From contig BPQB01000071.1 in the NCBI GenBank assembly GCA_019973155.2, forward strand, positions 62,001 through 126,000: a stretch of 64,000 nucleotides of DNA, in the 5' to 3' direction. Position 1 is the first letter of the stretch. Each line of letters opens with the position of its first letter. Source of the stretch: Phanerochaete sordida (taxonomy: Eukaryota; Basidiomycota; Agaricomycetes; Polyporales; Phanerochaetaceae). The notes under the pieces are model-generated. The model was given only the letters and a program-made list of their open reading frames with translations, did not search any database and was not told the origin of the DNA. Positions 1 through 12,514 of the stretch are shown piece by piece. A program made the position numbers and the translations under genes.

Positions 1-965
1 TTCAGCTGCCAGGACTCCGATCCGACCGGGTCGATGAGATTTCCGTATGTGAGTTCGCCTGCGCATTACGGAGTCTGTCAGCATTTGGAATAGAACAACG
101 TTCGCGAGACGCACCCTTGTACTTGGTCTTGTCGATACCGCCAAGGGTAAGTTCCGCGTTGCCCACAGCCTTGGGCGTCAGGTAGAAGCTGAATAGCGAT
201 GGCAAACCCTGTGCCTCGAGACCGGCGAAGAGGTTTGAGGCAACCGGACCCAAACCCTGGATGCCACTGAAAGGGTCGGGAGAGAAGGCTGGCGTCTGGT
301 CCGTGATGAGGTACATCGTGATGTTGGGGATGGTGACGCCGCCCACGGTGACCGTGTCCGTCGCGTTGTGCAGCGTGAGCTCGTAGTTGTCTCCCACCAC
401 GGGATCGACGCCAACTCCGGTGGCAAAGATGATGTGGAAGTTAGAGCCACCGTCGACGTAGGTAGAGCTCTTCGAAGGGTCAAACTGAGTTTGATTCGCG
501 CACGGAGCGCCGCAAAGGGTGCCTGTTCGATGGGTGTCAGGAAATCAAGACAAAATTAAATTTGGCAGCGAGCGAGACGCACTCGCAAACTCGAGCGTCG
601 CACTTCCGGTGTCGAATACAACGCTGATCGTCTGAGGCGGGGTGCCGACTAAGCCAGGGTCAGACCACGCATACGAAACATTTTTGCAGCGGTCATGCCG
701 TTACCTGCGATGTCACCATACCACCTGTCGCACAAACTCAGCGCGTACCTAATCACCAGAGCGTGTTTACTCACTGGAGGTCAGTCCCATTGAAGTAGTC
801 GGCAAGCGGAACGCCGATGGGAGCAAGGATGAGCGGATGGCTGCCCTTGCCACCGCTGCGGGAGGTCAAGGACACCGTCTGCGGAGTACCTCGACGCAGA
901 GGAGTCGTCGGGCTGCCATTCGCCGCAATGGCGAGGAGCAAGGTAGCCAGCGTTGCGCACAACAT
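1..965 (-). CDS. Secreted aspartic protease, polyporopepsin-like (C-terminal part beyond left edge)
   Basis: Pepsin-family (A1) aspartic endopeptidase, probably secreted. Five exons can be joined in frame: 965-775, 724-705, 648-583, 522-115 and 58-1 (continuing off the window). The ATG at 965 opens a hydrophobic signal peptide (about residues 1-18, LATLLLAIAA) followed by a propeptide region. Across the exon 2/3 junction the protein reads DLQWYGDIAVGTPPQTI and then VVFDTGSATLEF, which contains the first catalytic Asp in the DTG motif. Exon 4 gives CGAPC, the flap-side region and LITDQTPAFSPDPFSGIQG; exon 5 starts GELTYGNLID. The second catalytic Asp lies beyond the left edge. Exon 2 is only 20 bp. 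A TATAAAA box lies about 60 bp upstream of the ATG. The family call is firm; the substrate is unknown. Confidence 0.9.
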
Positions 966-1026
966 GTCTGCAACTGAGTGAGTGCGGGAGGTAACCTGGA
1001 AGAGAACTCGTCCACGAACCGCAGTC

Positions 1027-1033
1027 TTTTATA
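1027..1033 (-). promoter_or_regulatory. TATA box of the aspartic protease gene
   Basis: TATAAAA on the minus strand, 62 bp upstream of the protease ATG at 965. Its position supports that start codon. Confidence 0.6.
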
Positions 1034-3055
1034 CAGCTGACTCTTGAGAGCGCCCCATCAACCGCGCGCTCGACGGGCTCCAAGTTGGCGACGCGTAGGC
1101 GAGGAGAAAGTCATCCCTGCTGATCCATGACCGGACGCAGGTTTTCCACGACATCCGAGCCCGTATGAGGCGGTTGCTACGCGGTCTGAGCCATAAACAA
1201 ACAAGACTCCAGCAAGCGGTGAGTTCGGCACGCGCACGTTGACCTTGGGAGTTACATGCGCATTGAAATGGTGCCCATCAATCACGGCGCTGTCGTGGCG
1301 AGTCCCGAGCTGCTGCGTATGTTGTCCGTTGGTGAAATCCAGACGCCTTTGCTTTCTGTTTCACTAGCGGAAGTGGTTATAAATCGCGGTGCGCTCGGAA
1401 TCTTGCTGTGAGGCAGTGAGGTGAGCATCATGGGTGCTGGTGGACTGATCCACGGTGCCCGTGCCCGTGTCTGTGATTCCGTTCTTGAGCTCAGAAGAGC
1501 GCGCGAGGTGATCGGCCCTGCATGATGCGTGAGCATTGCAGGAGCGGTAGGAGGTTCGAAATGTGCATTTTGCATGGCGATGGTACTCACAGGGCCTCTC
1601 ATTTGCTGGCCACGAGCACAAGTTCCGGCTGCGTACAATCAATTTTGGCACAGAGCGGCACCCTAGCAAAGAGCAAGGAATCGCAGTAACTTGGATGTAT
1701 AGAAGAGCTGAGCTCTCTCGGTGTAGTGCGTTATTACCTTGCTTGTCAAGGTCTCTCGGACTACCACAATTAATTTGAAATTCGACCCCCAACTCACCGG
1801 AGCTTGCCGAAACTCCGTCACGTAACGCGTAACGGAGCATAACGTCACAGCGCATCACAAATTGCAGCGAGCTGCAAGTAAGCGCATGAGCGCAGAAAAA
1901 TACTGAGTAAAATACTGAGAACAATTAAGACTCGTGTTATACGCAATTACTCCGTGCAGCGGCAAAAGCGACCAAGACGATGCTAGGGTTATTGCAGGAT
2001 ACGCAAGTCACGCATCGTCACCGTGATCAGTCACGAAGTAACGCGCTGAGCGGAGCCGGGCCGCCGGAGGTGGCTTTACACCCTCGCCCAGGGTTGGCCG
2101 AAGGCAGGGAGAAGAGGAAGTTGAAAAACTAAAGAAAGAAAAGCTCACGCAAACTGTATGTAGGCTCCTTTAGAGCTTCCGCTCGACGCTCGCGAGGGAC
2201 TGGCAATATTTGACTGGCATCGAGCACGCGGGCTTGGCGCGGGCCTCGGCGAGCGCCCTCCCGTACCGCTGCATCTTGGTCAAGTGTACTTGCGAGCGCA
2301 ACTACACCCAACCATACAAGAACATGCTGATCACATATAGAGTGTCTCAAACGAACTTAGCATTCAATTATGCAGCATGAATGCTTCCAGTGGCGCTCTG
2401 TACGATTATTTCGTGTAGTATCTTGTTAAAATAAGCGAATATATCCACGACACCCTCTAGTTACGCTGTCTTACCTTTAGCGACCAGTTATAGGTACATT
2501 CAGATCATATTGACTGGTATAACAACACCGAGAGAGTGTGGAGTATCGCGCGGGGTAGAGAACAAAAATATCGAGCAGCCTTCACTAAGGTTAGGGTCAA
2601 TCGTGAAGCCCGTTCACTCACTGAACCGCACTCTGGCGAATCTATCCACTGAGGGGCAGTGGAGGCTATGTGCTGCGTAGGCCGCCTGCCCAAGGCCTCA
2701 AACATGGGCTAAACCTACAATAAAATGAATAATATCATAGCCATTCCATCGAGCTCGTATCGGGCCCCGCCCTCTCCCTCCGGACAAGCAAGGTGGCTGC
2801 CGCCGAAGGGGGCGCTTCACGAGTAATGGAAGCAAGAACGCAAAGCATCGCGTGGGACACGAATGTGGCTGAGAATACTCCGCTTCAAAAATGCGCCTTG
2901 GCAAATCGGCTCCGATTCGGCCGTGACCGATTCACATCAATCTCCGCTTGAAGCCAGGATAATGACCGCGTCTCGCGAGCGTTGACCTCGTTCCATTCAC
3001 CACCACTCAGTATCGCGTCCTATGGTATGTTTCCATCGTATCGTATCTTTCGACG
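1034..3055. other. Intergenic region, no gene recognised
   Basis: About 2 kb between the divergent protease and MCM2 genes. Open frames here (for example on the minus strand at 1282-1924) overlap each other in different frames, and I found no convincing splice structure or family motif. The stretch at 1740-2560 is visibly more AT-rich than its surroundings. No TATA box was found close to the MCM2 start. Confidence 0.5.
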
Positions 3056-6000
3056 ATGCTGACTAGTATACAGTCTGCCCCTCGTCGGATCACGAAACGC
3101 CGTCGCTCAGCGTCGCCCACGCGGGGCTCGTCACCTGCGCCTGTACCCACGACATCCAGACGCGACGGCGACGAGAGCTCCTCTCTTCCACCTTCCTCTC
3201 CCCCTGCACCCTTCTCTGACACCGATGAAAGTCTTGATGAGCGTGACGCTGTGCCGGACGCCGACGAGATACCTGAAGAGGAAGAGGATGGAGAGGATCT
3301 GTTCGGTGAAAATCTCGCAGAGTGAGTTCCCGTTCGTCGTTTGCCCTTTCCACGCGACACATGCTTTGCACTGGTCATGAAACTGCTCTACTACTACTAT
3401 GCACCAGTTTGACGCGTCGAGCTCCTGAGACTGACACACCCCATCTCCATTAGCGACTACGCTGTGAACGAAGCCCTTGACCGCTATTCCGACGCGGATA
3501 TCGACGACAACGACGACTTCGCGGACATGACAGCCGCTCAGAGGAGAGCTGCAGAGGCGAAGATGGCTCGTCGTGACAAACTCGAGCGCCGCGGCGGGCG
3601 AGGGGCTCGGGCGTCGCGGCGGACGCGCTACCCTGGTTTCCTGGAATCGGACGACATGGAAGATGAGGATATGGGCGATGGCGGCATTCTTTCCCAGATG
3701 AAGCGTCGTACGCGAAGGCAATATGATGAGCGACGCGACATGGATGACCTCGAAGGGGTCGAAGACGTGCGTTCCATACCCTTTCCCTTGTACTTTGTTC
3801 TGACTTGCCGACGCGCAGGAAATCCCACTTGAACAACTGAGCGACATCAAGGCGAAGTCTATCGCAGAGTGGATTGCCAACGAACGCGTTCGCCGCTCGA
3901 TTGTCAGGCATTTCAGGCAGTTCCTGATGACCTACGTCGACGACAATGGCGCGTCAGTCTACGGCCAACGCATTCGTAACCTCGGTGAAAGTACGTGCTT
4001 CACGCCTCGCTGTCACGCTCGCAGTACTGATCTGATTCGTTAGATAACTCGGAGTCGCTGGAAGTCTCCTATCTTCACCTCGCCATGTCAAAGCCGATCC
4101 TGGCCTACTTCCTCACCAACTCACCCTCCGCCATGCTGACTATCTTCGACGAAGTCGCTCTAAACGCCATCCTTGTCTACTACCCATCATACGAACGTAT
4201 TCACTCCGAAGTCCACGTTCGCATCACCGACCTGCCGCTCAGCTCATCTCTCCGTGACCTCCGTCGCAACAACCTCAACAACCTCGTGCGCGTGTCTGGA
4301 GTTGTGACCCGGCGCACTGGAGTATTCCCTCAGCTGAAATACGTCAAGTTCGACTGCAGGAAATGTGGTGCAGTCCTCGGTCCATTCTACCAAGATGCGA
4401 CCAAGGAAGTTAGGATCAGCTACTGCCCGAACTGCGAGAGCAAAGGTCCATTCACCGTGAATTCTGAGCAGGTACGCGCGCATATATTCGCTGTTAATAC
4501 CTTGAAATAACCTGTGTCACAGACGATCTACCGGAATTACCAGAAGATGACTCTCCAAGAGTCTCCTGGCTCGGTGCCTCCAGGTCGCCTACCCAGACAT
4601 CGTGAAGTTGTACTTCTCTGGGATCTGATTGATTCAGCCAAGCCCGGCGAAGAGATCGTATGTGCTTTCGGCTCTCAGTCTTGACGTCATTTAACCAACA
4701 TCTGAAACAGGAGGTCACCGGTATATATCGCAATAACTTCGACGCGTCGTTGAATTCGAAGAACGGTTTCCCCGTGTTCTCCACCATCATCGAGGCGAAC
4801 CACGTCAACAAGAAGGAGGACCAGTTCGCCGCATTCCGTCTCACTGAGGAAGACGAGAAGGAGATTCGCGCACTGGCTCGAGATGACCGCATTCGCAAAC
4901 GCATCATCAAGTCCATTGCTCCCTCCATCTACGGACACGAAGATATCAAGACGGCTCTCGCACTTTCTCTCTTCAGTGGTGTGCCCAAGGACATCAACCG
5001 AAAGCACCGCATTCGTGGCGATATCAACGTCCTTCTTCTCGGCGATCCTGGTACTGCCAAATCGCAGTTCCTCAAGTACGTCGAGAAGACCGCTCACCGC
5101 TCCGTCTTCGCGACTGGCCAGGGCGCCTCCGCTGTCGGTCTCACCGCAAGTGTGCGTCGGGATCCCGTGACGCGCGAGTGGACGCTGGAGGGAGGTGCGC
5201 TCGTCCTCGCGGACAAGGGCACCTGCCTGATCGACGAGTTCGATAAGATGAACGACGCGGACCGGACGTCCATCCACGAGGCCATGGAGCAGCAGTCTAT
5301 CTCAATCTCGAAGGCCGGCATCGTCACGACGCTGCAGGCGCGCTGCGCCATCATTGCTGCGGCCAACCCCATCCGCGGCCGCTACAACCCGACAATCCCC
5401 TTCCAGCAGAACGTCGAGCTCACTGAGCCGATTCTATCGCGTTTCGACGTGCTCTGTGTCGTCAAGGACGCGGTCGACCCCGTGCAGGACGAGCTGCTTG
5501 CGCGCTTCGTCGTCGGAAGCCATCTGCGGAGTCACCCCAAGTTCGATCCTGAGAAGGACGAGATGGAGGTCGGGACCACGCTGGACGCGGATGTGAGTCT
5601 TTTCTACGTCATCTGAGCCACGTTCGGGGCTGATGAATGCTTGCAGCTCATTCCTCAAGACACTCTTCGTAAATACATCATGTATGCGCGCGAGAAAGTC
5701 AAGCCCAAGCTGTACGACATGGACCAGGAGAAGCTGTCGCGTCTCTTCGCGGACCTGCGCCGCGAGTCGCTCGCGACGGGCTCATACCCGATCACCGTCC
5801 GCCACCTCGAGAGCATGATCCGCATGGCAGAGGCGAGCGCGAAGATGGCGCTGCGCGAGTATGTCCGCGCGGACGACATCGACCTCGCGATCTCGGTCGC
5901 GGTCGGCAGCTTCGTGAGCGCGCAGAAGATGTCGATCAAGAAGACGCTGGAGCGGGTACGTCTGTGCGTTCGTGCGCTGGGCTGGAGCGCTGACAGAGTC

Positions 6001-6339
6001 ACGCGCAGGGCTTCCGCAAGTACCTCACCCAGGCTCGCGACCACGAGGAGCTGCTCTCGTTCCTCTTGGGCCAGGTGGTCAAGGAGAAGGTCCGCCTGTT
6101 CCAGGTCCAGCGTCACCAGCAGCCGGATTCTGTTACAGTCAAGGTCTCCGAGCTCGACGAGAGGGTACGTGGGCGTACAGTGATCTGCGGGGCTTTATTA
6201 ATCGCTATGATCGCAGGCCAAGGAGCACGACATTTACGACACCGCGCCGTTCCTGCGCTCCAAGCTGTTCACCACGAACGGCTACAGGCTCAAGGACGAC
6301 GGCATCATCGAGAAGACGTTCCGTCGGGGAGACGAGTAG
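3056..6339 (+). CDS. MCM2: DNA replication licensing factor MCM2
   Basis: Subunit of the MCM2-7 replicative helicase, which is loaded at origins and unwinds DNA in S phase. Nine exons join in frame: 3056-3321, 3454-3766, 3819-3990, 4044-4471, 4523-4657, 4711-5592, 5647-5955, 6009-6164 and 6217-6339, giving 927 aa, a normal MCM2 length. The N-terminal tail (about residues 1-190) is Ser/Pro-rich and then acidic, as in MCM2 proteins that bind histones and are DDK targets. A C2-C2 zinc finger (CRKC...CPNC) is near residues 353-379. Walker A GDPGTAKS is near residue 549, Walker B LIDEFDKM near 611 and the arginine finger SRFD near 681. The C-terminus matches MCM2 ([14 protein letters not shown]). 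Nothing in the sequence suggests loss of function. Confidence 0.96.
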
Positions 6340-7683
6340 AAAACTCATTCCGTTTCGGGCTATGAAGGGTCGGCATCTGTAAGACTAGTCTTGTATCGTG
6401 TGCTCTGTAGGATTGTTACTCGCCGCTTTGCTGAATCGCATTTTTTATTCGCCCCAAAATACTCCCGAGACCTCGCAGGGTCTGCAGCACACGGACGCTC
6501 CCTCAAGCTACACCCCGTGCCTCAGGGGCGCCCCTGCGGTGACTGCTTCGCATCCAGATCTTACGGCTGCAGCGTCTGCAGCGGCGCTGGGCGTCGAGAC
6601 CTGGGTGCGTCCGCGCCGAGAGGACAATGGGCTGCGGCGAACGCCAGGTCCCAGGCTGCTCGTAGCAGCGTGTCGTGGCGGCGGATGCTGTCTCGGAAGC
6701 GTGTTTCCTCCCAGGGCACCCACGCAGGCGTGCACATGCGCGGTCTTATGCGCTGCTCGAGGCTGCGCCCGTCAGTTCCTGGGGTGCGGCCCGCGGCGGA
6801 GTCTGATGAAGGAGAGACGTCTTCTCAGGGTGGGTGTAGATGGCAGGGATAGCCTGGAAAGACGCGGTCACCTTGGCGATGGGCTCTTTGTCTGCGGGCA
6901 GGCGTGAGGCTCTAGCTCGTCTACTTGCCCCACGGGCAGACGAGGGCGATGACTAGGATACTTTGCTGCGGGGAGATTGCCTGAATATTGTGTAGGCAAC
7001 CTCTCAAATTGATTACCTCTCCCTGAACGCTGTCATGAAAAGCGTAGCAGCAGAAGGTTGCTCATGAAGCACCGAGAAAATGAGCGATAATTACGCGTAT
7101 ATTAGTGAGGGGCGCATCATTTCCAAAAGAGGGAACAGGGCGGGGAGCCAAACAAAGCCACAATTTGCCCTTGGTCACTCTGCAATTTGTCTCATTCGCG
7201 TCGTTTCACGCATCGTCGAGCTCTCCTCGCTCGCACCCTCCCCTACTTCACGAAATCTCGCTTTCATTCGCCGCCTTGCTCGCCCTTGTCCCGAGAATGA
7301 TGCCGGTGGTTTGCAGGCGCTTAGTCGCCCGCTGCGTCGGTCATCGCCCTCGCCTTGTTTCTCGCTGACCGCCAGCTCTATCGCTGGAGGCGATGCAAGG
7401 AATGACCCTTACCACGACGTCTATCGTGACTCTGAAGCCCTGCTAGCCTAATAACGACCTGGACGCGGCGGTGCAAACACGTAGCTGGGTGTGGACCCAC
7501 AAAGCCATCGCAGTGCACAACAGTTGGCGGGCGGTGAAATACAACCAACCCGACCGTCCTCGTCCTGGTTTCCCACCATCTCGCGCACAACCCGACGACA
7601 GCGAGGCCTTTCCGAGGCTGTCAGCACCGAGAACAACGACCGCGACGTCGGGTGTGCATTTCCCGTAGGCGCCGTAGTTCAAT
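6340..7683. other. Intergenic region
   Basis: MCM2 3' flank and upstream region of the HMG-box gene. A pyrimidine-rich stretch (about 7200-7270) may belong to the promoter or 5' UTR of the HMG gene. Open frames at 6391-6907 overlap in two frames and show no recognisable family. Confidence 0.5.
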
Positions 7684-9748
7684 ATGCCTCCGCCAATCGA
7701 CACTCCTTCCTCCAACGCCGACGAGCTCCCAGAACACGTCGACGACGAGCATCCAGTCGATCCCGACACGGGAAAGAAGATCACCAGACCGCGCAACGCG
7801 TGGATCCTCTTTCGCAACGAGATGCTGGATCGCGTTCCACGACTGCCAGACGGCTCCCGCCAGCCCATGGCTGATGCGTCGAAGATCATATCCGCGTGGT
7901 GGAAGAAAGCGACTCCAGAAGTGAAGTATCGCTATGAGCTGGAGGCAGAGAAGGAGAAGGAGGAGCATAAACGCAAGTACCCCAACTATCGTTTCCAGCC
8001 CAAGTCGAAGATGCAGAAGGCGAAGGAGAAGGCGGCGAAGAGGGAGGCGGCGAAGAAAGCGCAACAGCAGACGAAGAAGACGAAGACACGCGCACCGACA
8101 CCACCGCAGGTATACGCGTCGGCGCACGCCACGTCCTACCTTGCTGCTGCGCTCGCGAACCAGGCGAGTCTGTCCACTGCGTCTACGAGCCTCATGTCCA
8201 CGTACGGGCGCGAGGGTCCATCTCCCCCACTTTCCTTGGCGTCAACGCCGACCACCACTCCCAGTCCGTTCCCGTCATCAGACTTCGAGCAAGGCTCCTC
8301 GACCTCGACGTCCGCCACCTCTGCGCAAGCCATGCCGTCGCCCTCAGACGCGCTCGGTCTTGGGCTGCCATCTCCGCTCAGCTTCGATGGGCAGGAGGAG
8401 GCGAATGCACGTGTACCTCAGCGTCCGCCGACCCGGTTACCTCCACGAAAGAAGGTGTCCAAGATCAAGACTGAGATATTTTCGAGGGTCGCCTCGTCCT
8501 CCAACGATGCGACGCGTGCTCTGACACCCGCCACTGGTACCTCGTCGGCGCTCTCTCCGCTGCCATGGCCCCTGCCCAGCGGTAACGCGCAGCACGCAAC
8601 GCCACAGTCCTGCGAACCTTCTCCATCAAGTGCACTCGTCCCTCCGTGTACTCCGTCGCCTGAACAGTGGAGTGGTGCCAGCACCTTCGCCCATGTCCCC
8701 GCGGCGCCGGATAACCTTACTGGCGACTTGGTCCGTGTCGAGCTTTCTTTCTTTACGTCTTGATATTAAAGCAGGACTCGTACAGAACTTGACAATGCCA
8801 GATGAATACAGCGATGAGTTCTTCGGCAACCTTCACTTCGGCCTCTCTGCGCTCCCGGAGAACGAGGGCATGTTCTCGATGTCGATGGATGCATTTGCTG
8901 GTCATCAGTTGCCGGACCAATTCGATGTCTCGCTCGACCCCACCATGCCCACAGTCACGCCTGAGCTTACCCAGTCGTTCAGTGACTTTCTCAATACGTT
9001 CGACTTCCGACACCAACCCGATGACTCCCTACAAGACGTTCCACCCCCATCCATGGATCCCATCTCCGCTCCCGAGCCCGATCCTAGTTCTGACATGTGG
9101 CAGATGTGGACGAATGCCGAACACACAGTGGGCGACGCGCCGTCGTCGTCGGCTATGCTCACTACCGACCAAGAGTTTCAGTACGACCGGATGGGCCTGG
9201 AGCCACCTGCCCAGGAACCTACACCGCCCGCGGAGTACCTCCATCCCATCCCGGAAGCGAACGAAGACGCGATGCAAGTCCAAGATGCGCCTCAGCACCA
9301 GGCAGAAGGCGCTTCCCATCTCGCTATCCCGTCTCATTACCCCGCTCATCTCGCTTCGGACCCCGATTTTGTCGAGGTCTACCAGCAGTATGTGGCGAAG
9401 GTACAGCAGAGGCGCGTACAAGCCGGTCCGCATGTCGAGCAACAGTACCATCACGCTCCTTATACGCCACAAGAACAGCAGCAACAGCTTCCTCACGACG
9501 AGGTCCAGTACCATCCGCACGCGTACGCCCACGAGTCGCGGAATCCATCGTACTCAGGACCGATCTCGCCACCATCGAGCGTCGCGGAAGACGTGCACTC
9601 TACGGCCTGCTACGTGCCTCCATCTGGTGCCGCTACGACCATTGGTATACGTCGCGTCGGAGGTACATGGAGGCCGCCAGCAGGTCCACCTCCGTCAGAG
9701 GAAGCAGGCTCACGCGTTCCGTCCTGGGGGAGCGTGGTGTCTATATAG
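7684..9748 (+). CDS. HMG-box transcription factor (MATA/SOX-type box)
   Basis: Predicted sequence-specific DNA-binding protein. Two exons, 7684-8730 and 8786-9748 (55-bp intron with GTCCGT donor), give 669 aa. A single HMG box lies near residues 33-105: it begins RPRNAWILFRNEML, has the central SKIISAWWKKA segment, continues EVKYRYELEAEKEKEEHKRKYP and is followed by a Lys-rich basic tail. This layout matches the MATA_HMG/SOX class, which in fungi includes mating and development regulators. The rest is low-complexity: Ser/Thr/Pro-rich in the middle, acidic around the exon junction, and with Gln runs near the C-terminus, as in activation domains. No mating receptor or pheromone gene is visible nearby, so a mating role cannot be inferred from context. 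Confidence 0.85.
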
Positions 9749-10476
9749 ACGCGCATCAAAACATCATGACTTTTCACGACCCACTGCATAATGCTTGCTC
9801 AGAACAACATGTACAAATCTCTCTCATCTATGGTGAGTCTTGGCCTCGAGTAGTCTGGCGAAGCGAGCTAATATTCCTCAGTTTATCATTATTTTCTCAG
9901 CATGCATTAACAGCTCACATCAAGTACATTGCTGTATCGTCCAACAAGAATCGCCGCCTAATGTCTTCCACCATGGTCTCTCACCTCCGGCAACCCCCCT
10001 TCGCTATCTCCAAAATGTGCCCGACCTGCTCTATCTATCTGCTCTTCCATCGTCTACATCCTGCTATGCCTGCCATTTCTCCGTCGCTTTCTACGCATAT
10101 CTTACATCATTTTCGCACCTGCGCAAGCCGTAGATGTCTCAACATTTATACACTCATCACTTCCTGCTTCCGCACTCCAACACTCACTCGCATTAATTCT
10201 GTACCCCTGGACCTCTCCCTGGAGCCTCTCCCTTCTGGCCTGGCGCATTCGCTGTCATCGTCGTCGTATCGCCTTACCTGTCGCTCTGGACTCTTGCCAT
10301 TTACAATGTATATATTAGTGGAACCAGCAATCTCAATCTCAAGTCTCTTGCCCGACCTCCTCTCGTTGGCTCATCGGCTTTGCGCGCGCTTCAGGTACGT
10401 GCGCTTCTAGGCTTGGGCGCTGGCGCTGACCCTGGGACAACGGGTTTTGAGAAACCCATTGTCCCCCGTCCATTGT
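9749..10476. other. 3' flank of the HMG-box gene
   Basis: AT-richer sequence with no recognisable gene. A long open frame runs through it in another frame (see rejected items). It probably contains the HMG gene 3' UTR. Confidence 0.4.
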
Positions 10477-10868
10477 CTACCTAACGCTCTCTGGTGAAGA
10501 GAAGCACCGCTGCAGGTGAGTGCGTCCACGCTGTCGCTCTGCGACGACAGATGATGACTTCCACGACGTACAAGGATGTATGAGATGAACGTATCACCGC
10601 CTACTGGCCTCGCGCTCGAGGGAAACAGGTCAGCAGCCTGCCTACCAGAGCTGCCAGAGCCTCGAAGGAGCATCTCCGTGATGCACATCTCCTTGCTCGA
10701 GGACTGTCCGCGCGGAACCACATACGTAAGGCCTTCCGCCGGCACCACCGACGGGCCCTGGCTCTGCGAAGGACGCGGAACAGAACCCGCCGTTGGTCTC
10801 GGTTGGAAGGGTGTCTCGGATGCGCCAGCGCGATCGCATCCTGCACCCTGAGATGGCATCGTGTGCAT
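10477..10868 (-). CDS. Possible small gene, 95 aa, function unknown
   Basis: Tentative model. Three exons, 10868-10646, 10603-10572 and 10509-10477, can be joined with GT-AG introns of 42 and 62 bp that keep the frame, ending in TAG. A TATATAAG motif lies about 125 bp upstream of the ATG. The predicted protein begins MHTMPSQGAG, has GLTYVVPRGQSSSKEM in the middle and ends CFSSPESVR. No family is recognised, no signal peptide is obvious, and it contains many Ser, Gly and Pro residues. The region is GC-rich, so chance open frames are likely; the consistent splicing and TATA box are the only support. Confidence 0.3.
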
Positions 10869-10991
10869 CTCGGGGATCCGCGTCTTCGTGCTGGAGGGCC
10901 CGCCGCGCGCGGCGCTGCGCCCGGACGCGGCGCACGACTGGAGGAGTGGCGGCGAGAGAGGCTGCTCGCGCTTTTCTGCAGCCGCGTAGCC

Positions 10992-10999
10992 CTTATATA
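10992..10999 (-). promoter_or_regulatory. TATA-like element upstream of the small 95-aa candidate gene
   Basis: TATATAAG on the minus strand, about 125 bp before the ATG at 10868. Its meaning depends on whether that gene is real. Confidence 0.35.
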
Positions 11000-11767
11000 C
11001 AGGCACTGAGCAGCGTCGGACGCTTGCATCAACCATTGTTCGTCTCAGCTCTGCCCTGTGCCGCGCGGACAATGGCGTCTCGCGTAGACACCGGAGGCGG
11101 GTGATGCCCAGGGCTGTCTGCACAGCCGGCACGTCTCCACCGCGCCAGTAGCCATTGTGCCGTCCGAGTGCCGGAGTGCGGCCATTGAATGTGCGCCTCT
11201 GAGCTAGCTAAGTTAGTGCAGTTTCACGGTTGTGCTAGAGAAAGTGTGCGGAGGTGGCTCTCCATCCAAGCGACCTATAGTGAGAACAATATAGTAACTT
11301 CTGCGGGAAGACTGTGGCCTCGGTCATCGGTGCTCACGCGGACAGAGTCCATGTGCACTCGCTCTACGCGCAGTGATCTGGTTGGTGGACACTCGACACA
11401 GCAAGTTCGCTACCGCGAGCTGGCAAGCCGGAGTTAGCTTACAAGGTCCTGCATGTAGCAGAGCGATTGTGTGCCGCGTCCAAGACGCATACAACGGCCG
11501 CCTCACCTGCGTGACGCAGTAGTGTGAACGTGTGCACTGTCTGCACCATGCCAATGCGTCCTTGCGAGTAGCGACACTTCCGGTCCCTGGATTTCACCCT
11601 AGCCCTAGAGCTAAATTTCAAGTTTCACTAGCGATAGCTTGAAGAACCGTGAACGAGCTTGCAAGGCTTGAAAGCAAGTTGATAAAACGCTCAACATCGG
11701 ATTGAAGGCAAGTAGGGGGTAGCATTGCTGACCACATCATGCTATATTGCATGCGAAATGGTTTCAA
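11000..11767. other. Intergenic region, nothing recognised
   Basis: No gene, repeat or RNA recognised between the 95-aa candidate and the tRNA. Confidence 0.4.
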
Positions 11768-11840
11768 GGGTCGGTGGCGTAGCTGGTTATCGCATCTGTC
11801 TAACACACAGAAGGTCCTCAGTTCGATCCTGGGCCGACTC
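11768..11840 (+). tRNA. tRNA-Val (anticodon AAC)
   Basis: A 73-nt cloverleaf can be folded by eye. The acceptor stem is GGGTCGG with CCGACTC (one G-T pair). The anticodon stem TCTGT/ACAGA holds the loop CTAACAC with anticodon AAC, for valine. The T arm is CTCAG-TTCGATC-CTGGG with the standard TTCGATC loop (B box). There is no intron. A run of five T follows at 11842-11846, fitting RNA polymerase III termination. Confidence 0.92.
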
Positions 11841-11841
11841 A

Positions 11842-11846
11842 TTTTT
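11842..11846 (+). terminator. RNA polymerase III terminator of tRNA-Val
   Basis: TTTTT starting two bases after the tRNA acceptor end. Confidence 0.7.
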
Positions 11847-12419
11847 ACATTCTGTCTTTTTATGAGAGAACACATAATAATAGAGGTGTGGTCGAGACTC
11901 GATTTTGCTTCTATCGTTGTTGTGTGATTGAGTCATTGTTTTTCTCCAGTAATTTTGGCCCGTTGGACGGTTGGTCAAAAGCTCGAGTCCCTCAGAACTC
12001 GGAGTGGACTTCCTTCCCTTCGACTTCTGATCGCAGGCAAATATTGTATATGCGTAGAAATATGTCGCGCACCCCCGATGTCGAAGCATACGCTTCTACA
12101 AATTCTGAATCCATCCGACATCACTGGTGTTGCCGTTTGCTGGCAGCCACTGCCCGGGCGCTTACTATCCGCTGACGGCCCAAAAATGGGCAAGGAGGTT
12201 CGTCTGAACGCACTCACCTCGTTTTCCGTTTCAGCGACCTGAGAGGCTCCGCCACCTCGGTAAGACATCAGTTTGCAAAGAAAAGATTGATTCCTATGTA
12301 GCGCACCCGAGTCTCCATACTTCTCCCGAACAATGAAAGAGGTCACGCTGTAGTAGCCAGACTGAAGTAGCCCTGCCAGTGCCAGTGGCGCGCGTGGCCG
12401 TGGAACAAGCGGAGCCAGT
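11847..12419. other. Intergenic region between tRNA-Val and the FunK1 pair
   Basis: Several short overlapping open frames, none with a recognisable family or splice support. Confidence 0.4.
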
Positions 12420-12427
12420 TATAAAAG
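12420..12427 (+). promoter_or_regulatory. TATA box of the first FunK1 gene
   Basis: TATAAAAG about 95 bp upstream of the ATG at 12515. Confidence 0.6.
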
Positions 12428-12514
12428 GTCGAATATGGTAGAATTTACCAAGAACTTACTTGGTACTAGCCACCATACACCGTACGAATTCTCTCCTCCA
12501 GCAAGAAAACCGTC

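Noticed and set aside
1282..1924. Minus-strand open frames upstream of the protease
   Set aside because: They overlap each other in different frames, lack a recognisable domain and have no consistent splice structure.
3131..3880. 249-codon minus-strand open frame
   Set aside because: Antisense to MCM2 exons 1-3 and intervening introns.
9097..10410. 437-codon plus-strand open frame
   Set aside because: It overlaps the 3' half of the HMG-box gene in another frame and then runs through its 3' flank; no domain, low-complexity Ser/Leu composition.
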